From an uncultured Lachnospiraceae bacterium (GTDB lineage Bacteria > Bacillota > Clostridia > Lachnospirales > Lachnospiraceae), in contig CATJHO010000102.1 of NCBI GenBank assembly GCA_949740535.1, positions 1 through 39,271 of the forward strand: a stretch of DNA of 39,271 nucleotides. Direction: 5' to 3'. This document shows positions 23,871-32,035 of this stretch, piece by piece. Made by a program: the position numbers and the translations under genes. The notes beneath the pieces are model-generated. The model worked only from the letters and a program-made list of their open reading frames with translations. It had not been told where the DNA came from and searched no databases. Numbering within the stretch: position 1 is the first letter of the stretch; each line of letters starts with the position of its first letter.

Positions 23871-24550
23871 AGAACATATTTAAGAAAAACCAGATGATCA
23901 TTACCGCACTGGCTATTATGATTGCGGTAGCAGGGTACTTAAACTATTCCGGAAGTAAGCTTGACTCTGCCAGCATCACGGCAGGCTCCGACTCGGCAGT
24001 CAAGGAAGATGACGAAGGCATTGCATCGGATATTTCTGCAGAGGATGTGTATGCCCAGAGCGGCCTGGAGGAACTGCAGTTTGCAGACGGCGATATTGCC
24101 AGTCTGGATCAGGATCCAGGGGATTTGGACAGTGCAGAGCTTGGGGAAGATGAGAATCCAGGGGAGGCTGTTCTGGCAAGCACAACATCTGGCGTGGGTT
24201 TTTCCGCTGAGGCAAAGGTGACCAGAGAGCAGCTCCGCTCCAAGAATAAGGAGATTCTTCTGGAGGTCATCAACAATACGAATATTTCCGATGCCCAGAA
24301 GCAGGAAGCCATCGACAGCATGATTGCTCTGACGGATGTGGCAGAACGGGAATCCGCGGCTGAGATTCTCCTTCAGGCCAAAGGCTTTGAGGACGTAGTG
24401 GTCAGCATTACGGACGGGCGTGCAGACGTGGTTGTAAATATGGCGGAAGTGGATGATGCAGGCCGGGCGCAGATTGAAGATATTGTGAAGCGCAAAACCG
24501 GAATTTCCGGTGAGAATATTGTGATTACGCCGATGGCTCAGGCTGAGTAG
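23867..24550 (+). CDS. spoIIIAH: Stage III sporulation protein AH
   Basis: 227 residues. The start is GTG 23867, overlapping the spoIIIAG stop in a GTGA junction, with GGAGGG upstream. It begins with a short basic stretch and one membrane helix (about 9-25), then a long acidic Ser/Asp linker (about 30-105), then the YscJ/FliF-like ring domain with QEAIDSMIALTDVAERESAA. SpoIIIAH extends into the intermembrane space and binds forespore SpoIIQ. It is the last gene of the operon; a hairpin follows. Confidence 0.96.
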   Translation: MKNIFKKNQMIITALAIMIAVAGYLNYSGSKLDSASITAGSDSAVKEDDEGIASDISAEDVYAQSGLEELQFADGDIASLDQDPGDLDSAELGEDENPGEAVLASTTSGVGFSAEAKVTREQLRSKNKEILLEVINNTNISDAQKQEAIDSMIALTDVAERESAAEILLQAKGFEDVVVSITDGRADVVVNMAEVDDAGRAQIEDIVKRKTGISGENIVITPMAQAE

Positions 24551-24591
24551 GGTTATAAAAACGAAATTAAGACAGTAAGCGGGACGGCTTA

Positions 24592-24630
24592 AGAAGAAAC
24601 CGGAGGGTATTTCCATATCCGGTTTCTTCT
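24592..24630 (+). terminator. Terminator hairpin after spoIIIAH
   Basis: AGAAGAAACCGGA (24592-24604) pairs perfectly with TCCGGTTTCTTCT (24618-24630) around a 13-base loop. The U-rich part lies in the 3' arm and again at about 24643-24650, so termination is likely but not textbook. Confidence 0.75.
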
Positions 24631-24661
24631 GCGGCAGTCCTTGATTTTTTGTGTTTTGCAT

Positions 24662-24690
24662 TTGACGAATGGGGAAAAGTCCGTTATGAT
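24662..24690 (+). promoter_or_regulatory. Strong promoter for the MNT-HepT-aroC transcript
   Basis: TTGACG (24662-24667) and TATGAT (24685-24690) are exactly 17 bp apart; each matches consensus at 5 of 6 positions. It lies 35 bp before the MNT start. No separate promoter is seen before aroC. Confidence 0.75.
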
Positions 24691-24725
24691 AAGAAAATAG
24701 ATTTTGTGGTGCAGGAGGGGCAGAC

Positions 24726-25022
24726 ATGCCGGGAAATACAGGGATCCGTCCGGAGGTGGTACGGGAATTGCGGAATCTGGCAAAGAGCTGCAAAGTGAAG
24801 CGGGTGATACTCTTTGGGTCCAGAGCCAGAGGGGATTACAGCCAGACCAGCGATATTGATCTGGCGGTCAGCGGCGGGGACGTGGTCCGGTTTTCGCTGG
24901 ATGTGGAGGAGGAGATTTCCACACTGCTCTTTTTTGATGTGGTGAATCTGGACGGGCCTGTGCAGGAGGAGCTGCTTGCGTCTATATACAGGGAGGGAAA
25001 GATTCTTTATGAAGAAATATAA
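24726..25022 (+). CDS. MNT-type nucleotidyltransferase (antitoxin-like)
   Basis: 98 residues, a minimal nucleotidyltransferase. The exact GSx10DxD motif is present as GSRARGDYSQTSDID near residues 36-50, with a later Asp in FFDVVNLD completing the metal-binding set. In type VII toxin-antitoxin pairs such a protein adds AMP to a tyrosine of HepT and silences it. The gene precedes its partner and overlaps it by 14 bp. The ATG at 24726 follows AGGAGGGG. It is also similar to the HI0073 family of paired nucleotidyltransferase subunits. Confidence 0.9.
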   Translation: MPGNTGIRPEVVRELRNLAKSCKVKRVILFGSRARGDYSQTSDIDLAVSGGDVVRFSLDVEEEISTLLFFDVVNLDGPVQEELLASIYREGKILYEEI

Positions 25023-25419
25023 AAATTTTTGTGCGGCTTTTGAGAATCTCAGGGATATTTTTGCATATAAAGAGCCCTATTCCAATGTGGTCCTTACAGG
25101 ACTAACCGCGTTGTATGAAATCTGCTTTGAGCAGTCCTGGAAGCTGATGAAGGAGCTTCTGGAAAAGGAAGGCGTGGCAGAAGCACGGACCGGCTCTCCC
25201 CGCCAGATACTGAAGTCTGCCTATGGAGCGGGAATGCTGGAAGAGGAAAGCCTGTGGATGCGCGCGCTGGCTTCCAGGAATAATGTGGCTCATGCTTACA
25301 ATCAGGCAGTTGCATTGGATATTGTAAGGCAGACAAAAGAATTTTATTATCCCATGTTTGCCGAGTTTAAGAAACGGATAGAGGAAAACTGGACAGAAGA
25401 GATAAAAGAACAGGAGTAA
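25009..25419 (+). CDS. HepT/HI0074-like HEPN protein (toxin-like partner)
   Basis: 136 residues, all helical. The RNase motif Rx4HxY appears as RNNVAHAY near residues 87-94. In HepT toxins these residues cut RNA and the tyrosine is the AMPylation target; in the HI0074 lineage it is annotated as a substrate-binding subunit. Both descriptions fit, and the intact motif favours an active HEPN domain. ATG 25009 follows GGGAGGGA and overlaps the MNT gene. Its stop is only 5 bp before aroC, whose ribosome binding site lies in its last codons. Confidence 0.88.
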   Translation: MKKYKNFCAAFENLRDIFAYKEPYSNVVLTGLTALYEICFEQSWKLMKELLEKEGVAEARTGSPRQILKSAYGAGMLEEESLWMRALASRNNVAHAYNQAVALDIVRQTKEFYYPMFAEFKKRIEENWTEEIKEQE

Positions 25420-25424
25420 CAGTC

Positions 25425-26531
25425 ATGGCAGGATCCATTTTTGGAAAACATTTTTGCATCTCTACCTGGGGGGAATCTCATGGTAAGGGGATTGGCGTGG
25501 TGGTGGATGGGTGTCCCGCCGGTCTGCCGCTTTGCGGGGAGGATATACAGAAGTACCTGAACCGGCGGAAGCCCGGACAGTCCCGGTTTACCACCAGCCG
25601 GGCGGAGGCGGATCAGGTAGAAATTCTTTCGGGTGTATTTGAGGGGAAGACGACAGGGACGCCGATTTCCCTGCTGGTGCGCAACACCGCCCAGCGTTCT
25701 CAGGATTATCGTGAGATTGCTTCGTATTACCGTCCGGGACATGCGGATTACACATTTGACGCGAAATACGGCTTTCGGGATTACCGGGGCGGCGGCCGTT
25801 CTTCCGGGCGGGAGACCATCGGGCGGACTGCGGCCGGGGCAGTGGCGGCAAAGCTGCTTAAGGAGCTGGGAATCCGGCTCTGTACTTATACGCGCGCGAT
25901 TGGGCCGGTGGAGATAGAGGGTGCCCGCTTTTTGGAAAAAGAGATTTGGGAAAATGATTTCTATATGCCGGATGCCCAGGCGGCAGAGCAGGCGGCGGCT
26001 TATCTTAAGAGCTGTATGGAGCAGCAGGATTCTTCCGGAGGCGTCATAGAGTGTGTCGTCCGGGGGCTTCCGGCGGGTCTTGGAGATCCCTGCTTTGACA
26101 AGCTGGATGCCAGGCTCGCCCAGGCAGTGATGTCCATTGGAGCAGTCAAGGGCTTTGAGATAGGGGATGGCTTTGAGGCGGCCAGGGCAAAGGGAAGTGA
26201 GAACAATGATGCCTTTGTCTGTGATGGCCGGACGGTGTCCAAAGAGACGAATCATGCAGGGGGGATCTTAGGAGGAATCAGCGACGGGAGCGCTCTTGTT
26301 TTCCGGGCGGCGGTGAAGCCTACGCCTTCCATCGCCAGAGCGCAGCATACCGTGAACCAAAAGGGAGAGAATCTTGAGATCCGTATTCACGGCCGCCACG
26401 ATCCGGTGATTGTGCCAAGGGCAGTGGTTGTGGTGGAGGCTATGGCCGCGCTGGTTCTGGCAGATGCCCTTCTTGAAGGAATGGGTGCGAGAATGGAATA
26501 TCTGCAGCGGATTTGGGGAGAACCAAGATAA
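25425..26531 (+). CDS. aroC: Chorismate synthase
   Basis: 368 residues. The enzyme makes chorismate from EPSP in the last common step of aromatic amino acid synthesis, using reduced FMN. Signatures are GKHFCISTWGESHGKGIG at the N-terminus, RGGGRSSGRETIGR near 125-138, and a C-terminal DPVIVPRAVVVVEAMAA. The length is normal. ATG 25425 follows GGAG in the end of the HepT gene. It stands alone without other shikimate genes, and sharing a transcript with a toxin-antitoxin pair is unusual. Confidence 0.97.
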   Translation: MAGSIFGKHFCISTWGESHGKGIGVVVDGCPAGLPLCGEDIQKYLNRRKPGQSRFTTSRAEADQVEILSGVFEGKTTGTPISLLVRNTAQRSQDYREIASYYRPGHADYTFDAKYGFRDYRGGGRSSGRETIGRTAAGAVAAKLLKELGIRLCTYTRAIGPVEIEGARFLEKEIWENDFYMPDAQAAEQAAAYLKSCMEQQDSSGGVIECVVRGLPAGLGDPCFDKLDARLAQAVMSIGAVKGFEIGDGFEAARAKGSENNDAFVCDGRTVSKETNHAGGILGGISDGSALVFRAAVKPTPSIARAQHTVNQKGENLEIRIHGRHDPVIVPRAVVVVEAMAALVLADALLEGMGARMEYLQRIWGEPR

Positions 26532-26566
26532 AGTATGTAACTGCAGGCTCTGGATCCTGGTCTGTG

Positions 26567-26586
26567 GTGTGGCGGAACTGGCAGAC
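26567..26586 (+). other. tRNA-Leu-like 5' fragment between aroC and tgt
   Basis: GTGTGGCGGAACTGGCAGAC is what the acceptor/D-arm start of a bacterial tRNA-Leu looks like. Downstream there is no matching anticodon arm, no long variable arm, no T-loop (GGTTCGAATCC) and no 3' acceptor strand. It is therefore a remnant, a partial mimic or a coincidence, not a working tRNA. Confidence 0.4.
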
Positions 26587-26648
26587 AGATTTGGCCTGCC
26601 TGTGTATAAAACGTGATTTGGGAATTAAAAACGAGAGGGCTGAAAGAG

Positions 26649-27776
26649 ATGTATCGAGTATTAAAAAAGGATGGAAATGCCAAACGGGCGGAACTGACCA
26701 CGGTCCACGGGACGGTGCAGACGCCGGTTTTTATGAATGTGGGAACGGCGGCAGCTATCAAAGGCGCGGTGGCCTCATCCGATCTGGAAGGGATTGGTAC
26801 ACAGATTGAGCTGTCCAACACCTATCATCTTCATGTGCGTCCGGGAGATGAGATTGTAAAGAAGCTGGGAGGTTTACATAAATTTATGTCCTGGGACAAG
26901 CCCATTCTCACGGATTCCGGCGGGTTTCAGGTATTTTCCCTGGCCTCTCTTCGGAAGATTAAGGAAGAAGGGGTTTATTTCCACTCCCATGTGGACGGAA
27001 GGAAGATTTTTATGGGACCGGAGGAGAGCATGCAGATTCAATCCAATCTGGCTTCCACCATTGCCATGGCTTTTGATGAGTGCGCGCCTGCCCTGGCGGA
27101 TCGGGATTATGTGGAACATTCTGTTGCCCGGACCACCCGCTGGCTGGTCCGCTGTAAGGAGGAGATGAAGCGCCTGAACGGGCTTCCCGATACCATCAAC
27201 CGGAATCAGATGCTGTTTGGCATCAACCAGGGAGCCGTCTTCCCGGATATCCGTATCGAACATGCCAAGGAGATTCGGGAAATGGATCTGGACGGCTATG
27301 CCGTCGGCGGCCTGGCAGTGGGAGAGAGCCATGAGGTGATGTACCATATCATTGAGGAGACAGTGCCTTATCTGCCGGAGGACAAGCCGGTTTACCTCAT
27401 GGGCGTGGGAACGCCGGCCAATATTCTGGAGGCAGTGGACCGGGGGGTGGACTTCTTTGACTGTGTGTATCCCAGCCGGAACGGGCGCCACGGCCATCTC
27501 TATACCAGCCATGGGAAAATCAATCTTTTTAATGCAAAGTATGAGCTGGATGAGCGGCCCATTGAGGAGAAATGTCAGTGCCCTGCCTGCCGGCGGTACA
27601 GCCGGGCCTATATCCGCCATCTTCTGAAGGCAAAAGAAATGCTGGGCATGCGGCTCTGTGTGCTTCATAACCTGTATTTCTATAATACCATGATGACGGA
27701 AATCCGTGAGGCCATTGAAGAGGGACGGTATCAGGCTTATAAGAAAGAAAAGCTGGAAGGAATGAGCGGCAGATAA
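26649..27776 (+). CDS. tgt: Queuine/preQ1 tRNA-ribosyltransferase
   Basis: 375 residues from ATG 26649. Tgt exchanges guanine 34 of GUN-anticodon tRNAs for preQ1 in bacteria. Seen are the nucleophile region LTDSGGFQVFSL near 89-100, the tRNA-binding YAVGGLAVGE near 219-228, a second Asp in VDFFDCVYPSRNGRHG, and the zinc site CQCPACRRYSRAYIRHL near 308-324. A GTG at 26613 would add 12 residues, but the ATG start matches the family's N-terminus (MYRVLKKDGNAKR). The ribosome binding site is weak. No other queuosine gene is nearby. Confidence 0.96.
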   Translation: MYRVLKKDGNAKRAELTTVHGTVQTPVFMNVGTAAAIKGAVASSDLEGIGTQIELSNTYHLHVRPGDEIVKKLGGLHKFMSWDKPILTDSGGFQVFSLASLRKIKEEGVYFHSHVDGRKIFMGPEESMQIQSNLASTIAMAFDECAPALADRDYVEHSVARTTRWLVRCKEEMKRLNGLPDTINRNQMLFGINQGAVFPDIRIEHAKEIREMDLDGYAVGGLAVGESHEVMYHIIEETVPYLPEDKPVYLMGVGTPANILEAVDRGVDFFDCVYPSRNGRHGHLYTSHGKINLFNAKYELDERPIEEKCQCPACRRYSRAYIRHLLKAKEMLGMRLCVLHNLYFYNTMMTEIREAIEEGRYQAYKKEKLEGMSGR

Positions 27777-27823
27777 AGATATTTTGAAAGTTTGATAAAA
27801 AAACAAACTCAAAAGAAAGTTTC

Positions 27824-27852
27824 TTGACGAACACACCTCTATGGCCTATCAT
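27824..27852 (+). promoter_or_regulatory. Promoter for galM
   Basis: TTGACG (27824-27829) and TATCAT (27847-27852) are 17 bp apart. The spacer is almost entirely the left arm of the inverted repeat at 27830-27869. Confidence 0.65.
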
Positions 27853-27869
27853 GGTTGTAGAGGTGTGTT
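27830..27869. promoter_or_regulatory. 12-bp inverted repeat overlapping the galM promoter
   Basis: AACACACCTCTA (27830-27841) and TAGAGGTGTGTT (27858-27869) are perfect inverted copies, 16 bp apart. The left arm fills the -35/-10 spacer and the right arm covers the predicted transcription start. This is the geometry of an operator. It could also work as a hairpin terminator for tgt, although the following GTTGTTG is a poor U-tract. Confidence 0.55.
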
Positions 27870-27943
27870 GTTGTAAGATTCCCATATGTGTTCCACAAAA
27901 GCAGGGGCAGGTGCAGGCGGGAGAAAGAAAGGCGGGATAGGTC

Positions 27944-28996
27944 ATGAGTATTGAGGTAAGGGATTATGGCGTCACAAAGGACGGCCGGCAGGTAAAGCAG
28001 TATATTATGGTGAATAAGCAGGGCATGAAAGCAGTGCTTCTCAATTATGGCGCAGTGCTCGCAGAGCTTTATGTGCCGGATAAGAAGGGAGAGCTTCAGG
28101 ATGTGGCCTGGGGTTATGAAAATATTGCCGGCTATGAGGTAAATGCACCGGGATTTGGCTCTGCCATCGGCCGGAACGCCAACCGGATCGGGGGAGCCTG
28201 CATAGAGATTGCCGGCAGGGTCTATAAGCTGCAGAAAAATGATGGGGAGAACAATCTCCACGGCGGCGATCCCGGCTATAACCGCCGTATGTGGAAGGGC
28301 CTGATAGCAGATGACAACAAGGTGGAATTTTCCATCGAGAGCCCGGACGGGGATCAGGGATTTCCCGGAAATGCGAAGGTGAAGATTTCCTATACTTTGA
28401 CGGATGACAATGAGCTCCGGATCGGGTATGAAGCTCAGGCCGATCAGGATACAATATTTAATCTCACCAACCACAGCTATTTTAACCTGGAGGGCCAGGA
28501 ATCTGACAGTGTGCTGGAACACCAGGTCTTTATTGATGCAGATGCTTTTACGCCCACGGATGACGGGCTGATTCCCACCGGAGAGATACGGAGTGTGGAG
28601 GGAACCCCCATGGATTTTCGAAGTTTCCATGCTCTGGGAGAGCGGATTGAGGCGGATTATGAGCCTCTGAAGCAGGCCGGCGGCTACGATCACAATTATG
28701 TGCTGAACAGCGGGGATGCCTATGCTCTCTCCTGCAAGCTTAAGTCCTTAAAGAGCGGCATTGTAATGGAGGTTTACACAGATCTTCCGGGTATGCAGCT
28801 TTACTGCGGCAATTTCCTGGATCAGGAGGCCGGCGGCAAGAACGGACGGGTATATGGGAAACGTAGCGCTGTGTGCTTTGAATCCCAGTATTTTCCGGAT
28901 GCGGTCCATCATGCAGAATTTAAGAGCCCTGTATTTAAAGCAGGAGAGAAGTATCACAGCGTAACTGCTTACCGGTTTGCCATTGACGGGGAATAG
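27944..28996 (+). CDS. galM: Galactose mutarotase (aldose 1-epimerase)
   Basis: 350 residues. The enzyme interconverts alpha and beta anomers of galactose or glucose. Substrate-binding residues are in IGRNANRI near 76-83 and NNLHGGDPGYNRRMW near 102-116; the catalytic His is in LTNHSYFNLEG near 180 and the catalytic Glu in CFESQYFPDAVHH near 305-317. It has no signal peptide, so it is cytoplasmic. It sits behind its own promoter with a palindromic operator-like site, suggesting control by a sugar-responsive repressor. Leloir genes galK/galT are not in the window. Confidence 0.95.
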   Translation: MSIEVRDYGVTKDGRQVKQYIMVNKQGMKAVLLNYGAVLAELYVPDKKGELQDVAWGYENIAGYEVNAPGFGSAIGRNANRIGGACIEIAGRVYKLQKNDGENNLHGGDPGYNRRMWKGLIADDNKVEFSIESPDGDQGFPGNAKVKISYTLTDDNELRIGYEAQADQDTIFNLTNHSYFNLEGQESDSVLEHQVFIDADAFTPTDDGLIPTGEIRSVEGTPMDFRSFHALGERIEADYEPLKQAGGYDHNYVLNSGDAYALSCKLKSLKSGIVMEVYTDLPGMQLYCGNFLDQEAGGKNGRVYGKRSAVCFESQYFPDAVHHAEFKSPVFKAGEKYHSVTAYRFAIDGE

Positions 28997-29026
28997 GCTC
29001 CTGGTGTGAATGAAAATGCTGCATGA

Positions 29027-30562
<1,536 letters not shown>

Positions 30563-30591
30563 ATGAAAAAGAGAAAAAGGAGAAAAAAGAC

Positions 30592-31134
30592 ATGAAGGAA
30601 TTAAAAGGAACCAAAACAGAGCAGAATCTGATGACCGCTTTTGCAGGGGAATCCCAGGCAAGAAATAAGTATACATATTTTGCATCCAAAGCAAAAAAAG
30701 ACGGTTATGTGCAGATTGCAAAGATCTTTGAGGAGACTGCGGACAATGAGAAGGAGCATGCAAAGATGTGGTTTAAGCTTCTGGAGGGTGGAAGCGTGAA
30801 GGATACCATTTCCAATCTGAAGGCAGCTGCAGAGGGCGAGAACTTCGAGTGGACCGATATGTATGCAGGCTTTGCAGAGGAAGCAAGGAAAGAGGGCTTT
30901 GACGAGATCGCAGTGCTCTTTGAGGGAGTTGCGGCCATTGAGAAGGAGCATGAGGAGCGGTACCGCCAGCTTCTTGCGAGAGTGGAAGGCGATGCAGTGT
31001 TCTCAAGAGACGGGGATGTGATTTGGCAGTGCAGCAACTGCGGACATATCTGTGTGGGAAAGAAAGCCCCGGAAGTATGTCCGGTCTGCGCCCATCCGCA
31101 GGCATATTTCCAGGTAAAGGCTGAGAATTATTAA
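30592..31134 (+). CDS. rbr: Rubrerythrin
   Basis: 180 residues. The N-terminal ferritin-like four-helix domain carries the di-iron ligands in [11 protein letters not shown] (near 18), [13 protein letters not shown] (near 48) and [11 protein letters not shown] (near 112). The C-terminal rubredoxin domain has CSNCGH and CPVCAH holding one iron. The protein reduces hydrogen peroxide in anaerobes, taking electrons from rubredoxin or NADH-linked carriers. ATG 30592 follows AAAAAGGAG. Its presence indicates an anaerobe protecting itself from oxygen, consistent with the hemerythrin gene upstream. Confidence 0.97.
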   Translation: MKELKGTKTEQNLMTAFAGESQARNKYTYFASKAKKDGYVQIAKIFEETADNEKEHAKMWFKLLEGGSVKDTISNLKAAAEGENFEWTDMYAGFAEEARKEGFDEIAVLFEGVAAIEKEHEERYRQLLARVEGDAVFSRDGDVIWQCSNCGHICVGKKAPEVCPVCAHPQAYFQVKAENY

Positions 31135-31158
31135 GAGACAGCACTAGGATATGCAGAG

Positions 31159-31227
31159 CCGGCGCAGCAATGTCATTGGGTTAAGCCCGAGGAATTACCG
31201 GCGCTTAGTTTAATGACATTGGCCGGC
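31159..31227. repeat. Inverted repeat with three CCGGCGC copies
   Basis: CAATGTCATT (31168-31177) and AATGACATTG (31212-31221) are perfect inverted copies. CCGGCGC occurs at about 31159, 31198 and 31223, next to or between the arms, so several alternative pairings are possible. No U-tract follows. It may be a protein-binding array or an mRNA structure separating rubrerythrin from the next gene. Confidence 0.5.
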
Positions 31228-31246
31228 GCGGAATGAGGGGTAAACA

Positions 31247-31957
31247 ATGAACAGTTATGAGAAGTGGATTGAGGAAGAGATAAAGTGGATTGGCATCTAC
31301 TGCAGTAAGATGCGGCGTCAGGCGCTCTGTGTTGTGGCACCTTCTATTCTGGGAGGCACGGCGCTGCTTCTGGGAGTTTTGCAGCTGATCGGCAGTGAGA
31401 ATGTGGAAGATTTCGTAAATGGGGTTCTTGGCGGGTTTATGATAGGAGCGCTGATCTGCGGAATTTATCTTCTGGTTCTTCTTCCTGGACTGAATCCCAG
31501 GCGTTATGGGAAAAAGATCGATAGAAGTGTCAGAGACCTTTCCTTAAATGAGATGGAAAAGGAACAGCTGGCACAGGAGATGCTGGCAGCAGATGAGGAG
31601 CACCGGATTTCCTATGTGCTCCAGGGGCCTGGTTCCAAGGGCACTCCTGGCCGGTTTGTGCTGACGGAGCACTATGCGCTGCTGGAGGGAAGCAGCCCTT
31701 ATGCGATATTGATCCGGCTGTCGGATATTGCAGAAATCCGCAGGGGTGAGGAAAAGAAGATGGCAGAAGAGCGGCGTGCCAAATCGAAGACCGTATATTG
31801 GTTTACCCTTTATACCATCGGTTTTTACCGGAAGGATCGGTTTCAGCGGAATTTGACACAGAAGGATCTGCCGGATGAGGCCTTTGGGTTCTTTCGCCAG
31901 GATATCCGGGATCAGGTAATGAATCTGCTGGCAGAATCGGGAATTTGGATTGAGTAA
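31247..31957 (+). CDS. Unidentified membrane protein, 236 aa
   Basis: I do not recognise this family. Residues 1-25 are amphipathic and charged; two membrane helices lie near 28-48 and 59-79. The rest (about 85-236) is a cytosolic domain with a run of basic and acidic residues (RRGEEKKMAEERR near 164-176) and a mixed alpha/beta pattern. ATG 31247 follows GAGGGG. It is followed after 78 bp by a secreted GLUG/LysM protein, and the two may form a functional pair. The alternating hydrophobic strands near 127-165 could form a PH-like fold, but this is a guess. Confidence 0.75.
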   Translation: MNSYEKWIEEEIKWIGIYCSKMRRQALCVVAPSILGGTALLLGVLQLIGSENVEDFVNGVLGGFMIGALICGIYLLVLLPGLNPRRYGKKIDRSVRDLSLNEMEKEQLAQEMLAADEEHRISYVLQGPGSKGTPGRFVLTEHYALLEGSSPYAILIRLSDIAEIRRGEEKKMAEERRAKSKTVYWFTLYTIGFYRKDRFQRNLTQKDLPDEAFGFFRQDIRDQVMNLLAESGIWIE

Positions 31958-32035
31958 ATGAAAATAAATACAGCGGGTGGGGACAGACCCTTGCCGGCTG
32001 GCAGATATGGAATATGACTGGACGGAGGTAAGGCA

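Noticed and set aside
26560-26650. A complete tRNA-Leu gene
   Set aside because: Only the first 20 bases fit. The anticodon arm, variable arm, T-loop and 3' acceptor strand are absent.
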